Source of the DNA: Oscillospiraceae bacterium
GTDB lineage: Bacteria; Bacillota; Clostridia; UMGS1810
Reading direction: 5' to 3'
DNA: 8,591 bases
Assembly: GCA_022769845.1 (NCBI GenBank)
Contig: JALEIO010000066.1
Location: 1-8,591, forward strand
The notes beneath the pieces are model-generated. The model did no database searches. It saw nothing but the letters and a program-made list of their open reading frames with translations, and was not told the origin of the DNA. The translations under genes and the position numbers were made by a program. Shown here piece after piece: positions 6,554 to 8,591 of the stretch; position 1 is the first letter of the stretch; every line of letters starts with the position of its first letter.

Positions 6554-6898
6554 CTAAGCATTTTTTGCATTATCTGTTTGATTTCCCACAAAAAGTATAC
6601 ATTCAATTTTTTCGTCAATTTTTATGGGAAAAACAAGCTCAAAAAGACCGTATGGGCAAGTGCCGAAAAATGGTTTGCCGCACCGCAACGCCATTTTGCA
6701 CACGGTTTTTTTGCAAGAGGTGCACAGCATATATCCTGCACTCGTACTTTTTGCAATGTCACAGAATTTTAAAGTATGTATTCTGAATTTTCGTTCAATG
6801 TCAAAAGGTTTTGACGATAAAATTCCCGTAACGTCGTGCATATTAAGCATAATATTTCCGTCTTTCGATAAATATTCCAAAATATCATTAAGTTGCAT
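6554..6898 (-). CDS. PocR-type sensory half of the interrupted regulator
   Basis: The 114 residues from ATG 6896-6898 to the TAG resemble the PocR ligand-binding domain, named after the Salmonella propanediol/cobalamin regulator and proposed to sense small organic molecules. Seen: an N-terminal LNDILEYLSKDGNI segment; the Cys-rich core MLCTSCKKTVCKMALRCGKPF (Cys59, 62, 67, 73), TCPYGLFELVFPI (Cys81), and terminal IECILFVGN. The in-frame GTG at 6905-6907 is rejected as start because it lies inside the Shine-Dalgarno GAGGTG (6905-6910), which is ideally placed 6 nt before the ATG. Alone it has no DNA-binding domain; the AraC HTH follows in the same frame beyond the stop. The Cys pattern might bind metal or sense redox, which is inference. 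Confidence 0.7.
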   Translation of the reverse strand: MQLNDILEYLSKDGNIMLNMHDVTGILSSKPFDIERKFRIHTLKFCDIAKSTSAGYMLCTSCKKTVCKMALRCGKPFFGTCPYGLFELVFPIKIDEKIECILFVGNQTDNAKNA

Positions 6899-6930
6899 AT
6901 GCGCCACCTCAAATTTCTTAATTGTCTTAA

Positions 6931-6959
6931 ATTATAACATAAGTGTATCTTTTGTGCAA
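6931..6959 (-). promoter_or_regulatory. Promoter of the PocR-AraC regulator
   Basis: Minus strand: -35 TTGCAC (6954-6959), 17-bp spacer, perfect -10 TATAAT (6931-6936) with TGT before it (extended -10). The predicted start near 6924 gives a leader of about 25 nt containing GAGGTG. One copy of a TTTGTG direct repeat (6951-6956) overlaps the -35, so autoregulation is plausible. Confidence 0.8.
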
Positions 6960-6978
6960 TAATTTAGTTTAATTTGTG

Positions 6979-7001
6979 ATAGTTATATTTAATAAAACTA
7001 T
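6979..7001. promoter_or_regulatory. 23-bp imperfect palindrome, candidate operator before the FAD oxidoreductase gene
   Basis: Outer arms ATAGTT (6979-6984) and AACTAT (6996-7001) are perfect complements, and inside them TATT (6986-6989) pairs with AATA (6991-6994) around a central T. Ten of eleven positions match. It lies 15 bp before the oxidoreductase ribosome binding site. It could be a protein-binding dyad or an mRNA hairpin; AT-rich composition weakens the case. Confidence 0.4.
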
Positions 7002-7030
7002 ATAAAATTACGTTAAAAGGAGTGAAATAT

Positions 7031-8296
7031 ATGAAAAAATATGACCTCATTGTTATCGGCGGCGGATTTTCAGGCTGTGCGGCAGCAATCGCGGCAGCGC
7101 GTGGCGGACTTAGCGTGCTTTTGGCTGAAAAGACAAATGCTCTCGGTGGTGCGGCAAATGCATGCCTTGTAAATCCGTTTATGAGATATCATACAAAAAT
7201 CAATTCAAAACGCGTTGATTTAAGTGCGGGAATTTTTAAAGAAATTACATTGGAACTTGAAAAATGCGGCGCGTATTATGAGAAAAGAAAAGCAAGTGAA
7301 ACAGGTATTTTTAACGAGGAATGGCTGAAGCTCATTTTAAACAGAAAGCTTACAGAAGCCGGTGCCGATATTTTGTTTCACGCTTTTTTGGTCGGCGCAA
7401 AGACGGAAAACGGCAGAATATGCTCGGTAAACCTTGCGACAAAATCCGGCATTTTGACCTTTGAAGCTGATGAGTTTATCGACGCGACAGGCGACGGCGA
7501 TTTAGCGTATTCCGCCGGATGCAGTATGCGGCTGGGACGTGAAAAAGACGGACTTTGTCAGCCTATGACGCTTTGTTTTCGATTGGGTAACGTTGATATC
7601 GAAAAATGGGTGTGTGAAAAGGATGCGGTTAACAAGTTGTATAAAAAATACCGCGATGAAGGCAAAATAAAAAATTTGCGTGAAGATGTTTTGGTGTTCA
7701 GAAATGTAACACCGGGAGTTCTTCACTTTAATTCAACCCGAATAGTAAAGCTTGACCCGACAAATGTTTTTGACGTTACAAAGGCAGAAATAGAGGCGCG
7801 CAATCAGGTTTTTGAGCTTGTTAAATTTTTAAAAGACAATTTTGAGTCTTTCAAAAATGCCGAAATCATTTCAACCGCGGCACAAATCGGCATACGCGAA
7901 AGTCGTATGCTGAACGGATTGTATGTGCTTAATCAAGATGATATTGTTTCGTGTAAAAAATTTGACGATTCGATTGCGCTCGGCAATTACGATATTGATA
8001 TTCACAATCCCGAAGGCAGCGGCACAAGCCATTATTTTTTCAAAGAGGGTGAATTTTATACAATTCCGTACAGATGTCTTGTTCCGAAGGAGATGAAAAA
8101 TCTGCTTGTCACAGGAAGGTGCATTTCCGCAACCCACGAAGCGCAGGCGTCAATAAGAATTATGCCCATTGTGTGCTGTCTCGGCGAGGCGGCGGGAAGT
8201 GCGGCGGCGCTTGCATTTAACGAAAATTCGTGTATGGCGGATATTAACGTTGAAAAGCTTCGAAAAATACTTATCCATAACGGAGCTATGGTATAA
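7031..8296 (+). CDS. FAD-dependent oxidoreductase (FAD_oxidored type)
   Basis: A 421-residue flavoprotein of the FAD_oxidored type. Seen: the N-terminal dinucleotide-binding fold YDLIVIGGGFSGCAAAIAAA (4-23) with GGGFSG and acidic strand-2 end LLAEK; EFIDATGDGDLAYSAG (about 148-163), the second FAD motif; and the C-terminal block GRCISATHEAQASIRIMP (362-379), typical of this family, closing on FAD with GEAAGSAAALA. No signal peptide or membrane segment, so cytoplasmic. The ATG at 7031 is chosen over the in-frame GTG at 7022 because AAAGGAG (7016-7022) overlaps the GTG and sits 8 nt before the ATG. It is divergent from the PocR-AraC regulator and ends at its own terminator, so it is likely a single-gene regulon target. 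Homologues lie beside sugar or xenobiotic catabolic genes; the substrate is unknown. Confidence 0.9.
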   Translation: MKKYDLIVIGGGFSGCAAAIAAARGGLSVLLAEKTNALGGAANACLVNPFMRYHTKINSKRVDLSAGIFKEITLELEKCGAYYEKRKASETGIFNEEWLKLILNRKLTEAGADILFHAFLVGAKTENGRICSVNLATKSGILTFEADEFIDATGDGDLAYSAGCSMRLGREKDGLCQPMTLCFRLGNVDIEKWVCEKDAVNKLYKKYRDEGKIKNLREDVLVFRNVTPGVLHFNSTRIVKLDPTNVFDVTKAEIEARNQVFELVKFLKDNFESFKNAEIISTAAQIGIRESRMLNGLYVLNQDDIVSCKKFDDSIALGNYDIDIHNPEGSGTSHYFFKEGEFYTIPYRCLVPKEMKNLLVTGRCISATHEAQASIRIMPIVCCLGEAAGSAAALAFNENSCMADINVEKLRKILIHNGAMV

Positions 8297-8312
8297 TATC
8301 GTCATATGATAG

Positions 8313-8340
8313 GCAGTCTTTAACAGACTGCTTATTTTTT
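8313..8340 (+). terminator. Rho-independent terminator of the FAD oxidoreductase gene
   Basis: A 7-bp perfect stem, GCAGTCT (8313-8319) with AGACTGC (8325-8331), has a five-base loop and is followed by TTATTTTTT (8332-8340). It begins 17 nt after the stop codon and isolates the oxidoreductase from the next gene. Confidence 0.92.
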
Positions 8341-8363
8341 ATGCAAAAATTTTGTAATAATAT

Positions 8364-8392
8364 TTGCGTTTTTGTTTTTGTTGTGATATAAT
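8364..8392 (+). promoter_or_regulatory. Promoter of the partial membrane-protein gene
   Basis: -35 TTGCGT (8364-8369), 17-bp spacer, perfect -10 TATAAT (8387-8392) preceded by TGA (extended -10). A second, overlapping TATAAT (8392-8397) has no matching -35. The predicted start near 8399 gives a leader of about 24 nt with the GGAGG site. Confidence 0.75.
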
Positions 8393-8422
8393 ATAATGAC
8401 TATATTTTCTGCGGAGGAAAAA

Positions 8423-8591
8423 ATGACAAAAACTGACAATATTTTTGTAAAAATTGCAGAAGCCGTTCTGCTTTGCATAATAGCATATTTTTATTCTGTT
8501 ACCGGCAACTTTCCGCTGTTTTCAATTTTTTCAACTGTGATAATAGGCGTTGTAGCGTACAGAAGGCATTATCTTGAAACGCTTCTTGACT
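8423..8591 (+). CDS. N-terminus of an unrecognised membrane protein (3' end outside window)
   Basis: ATG at 8423 follows GGAGG (8413-8417) by 5 nt and opens a frame of 56 complete codons running off the window. The protein starts MTKTDNIFVK, then a hydrophobic helix (about 11-26, AEAVLLCIIAYFYS), a short polar turn with Gly and Pro (TGNFP), a second hydrophobic helix (about 32-46), and the positively charged AYRRHYLETLLD. This helix-turn-helix start with Arg-Arg at the second cytoplasmic edge suggests an inner-membrane protein. The pattern loosely recalls YybS/DUF2232 proteins, which in Firmicutes precede gdpP and rplI, but 56 residues cannot establish this. Treat the function as unknown. Confidence 0.75.
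   Translation, partial: MTKTDNIFVKIAEAVLLCIIAYFYSVTGNFPLFSIFSTVIIGVVAYRRHYLETLLD

Larger units (their letters stand above)
6047..6898 (-). pseudogene. PocR-domain/AraC-type regulator interrupted by one in-frame TAG
   Basis: Read as one frame from ATG 6896-6898 to TAA 6047-6049, this is a 283-codon two-domain regulator: PocR sensory domain, linker, then two AraC helix-turn-helix motifs, a known architecture. Codon 115 (6554-6556) is TAG. The bases between it and the next ATG at 6458-6460 translate without stops as a Lys-rich, helix-like linker beginning KKAKIACEKTK. The two halves share a frame, so a single base substitution explains the break (CAG, AAG or GAG to TAG) and no indel is needed. 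Neither half shows other damage. It could be a recently inactivated gene, a gene read through at TAG, or a sequencing/assembly error. No ribosome binding site precedes ATG 6458-6460, arguing against two independently translated proteins. A strong promoter still reads into it. Confidence 0.6.

Noticed and set aside
6461..6556. Frameshift as the cause of the split regulator
   Set aside because: Both halves are in the same frame and the bases between them are open apart from the single TAG.
6899..6907. GTG start for the PocR half
   Set aside because: It lies within the Shine-Dalgarno GAGGTG that serves ATG 6896-6898.
6523..6962. Plus-strand open frames opposite the PocR half
   Set aside because: Low-complexity, Phe/Cys/His-rich translations mirror the coding strand; no ribosome binding site, and the PocR motifs are on the minus strand.
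7022..7030. GTG start for the FAD oxidoreductase nine bases upstream
   Set aside because: The GTG overlaps the AAAGGAG ribosome binding site, which is correctly spaced for ATG 7031; the family N-terminus also fits the ATG.
1..8591. CRISPR array, insertion sequence, phage or defence system
   Set aside because: No regularly spaced repeats, transposase, integrase or toxin-antitoxin signatures were seen.

Overview
The window looks like a chromosomal stretch from an AT-rich, low-GC Gram-positive bacterium, most likely an anaerobic Clostridia member (gut Eubacteriales/Oscillospirales type). The grounds are strong AGGAGG-type ribosome binding sites, 17-bp-spaced sigma-A promoters, CCA-encoded tRNAs, Rho-independent terminators and the gene content. 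This placement is inference from style; no phylogenetic marker was compared.

Layout. (1) 1-822 (+): C-terminal part of a GH31 glycosidase, followed by about 210 bp of hairpins including its terminator. (2) 1037-2074 (-): gap (GAPDH), monocistronic, with its own promoter and terminator. (3) 2218-2715 (-): a small cytoplasmic cyclophilin-type peptidyl-prolyl isomerase. (4) 2850-2924 and 3048-3123 (-): tRNA-Glu(CUC) and tRNA-Lys(CUU), each a complete unit with its own promoter and terminator. (5) 3309-6042 (+): a metG-tatD operon with 13 nt between the genes. (6) 6047-6898 (-): a PocR-domain/AraC-type regulator interrupted by one in-frame TAG codon, divergent from (7) 7031-8296 (+): an FAD-dependent oxidoreductase of the FAD_oxidored type. 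(8) 8423-8591+ (+): start of an unrecognised membrane protein with a good promoter and RBS.

How the parts fit. Regions 2-5 are housekeeping: glycolysis, protein folding, translation, and TatD-type nuclease/hydrolase function. The accessory part is the divergent PocR-AraC regulator and flavoprotein pair. Their 132-bp intergenic region holds a strong regulator promoter, a weak oxidoreductase promoter, a 23-bp imperfect palindrome and a 22-bp-spaced direct repeat, which suggests a locally regulated catabolic or redox function with unknown substrate. The GH31 fragment carries a KFDAGD nucleophile motif like that of the MYORG-like branch, and its substrate cannot be settled from the fragment.

I found no CRISPR array, transposase, phage gene or defence system. 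The observations most worth following are the in-frame amber codon in an otherwise intact regulator, the operator-like symmetry beside it, and a C-rich palindromic element after the GH31 gene that may be a dispersed repeat.
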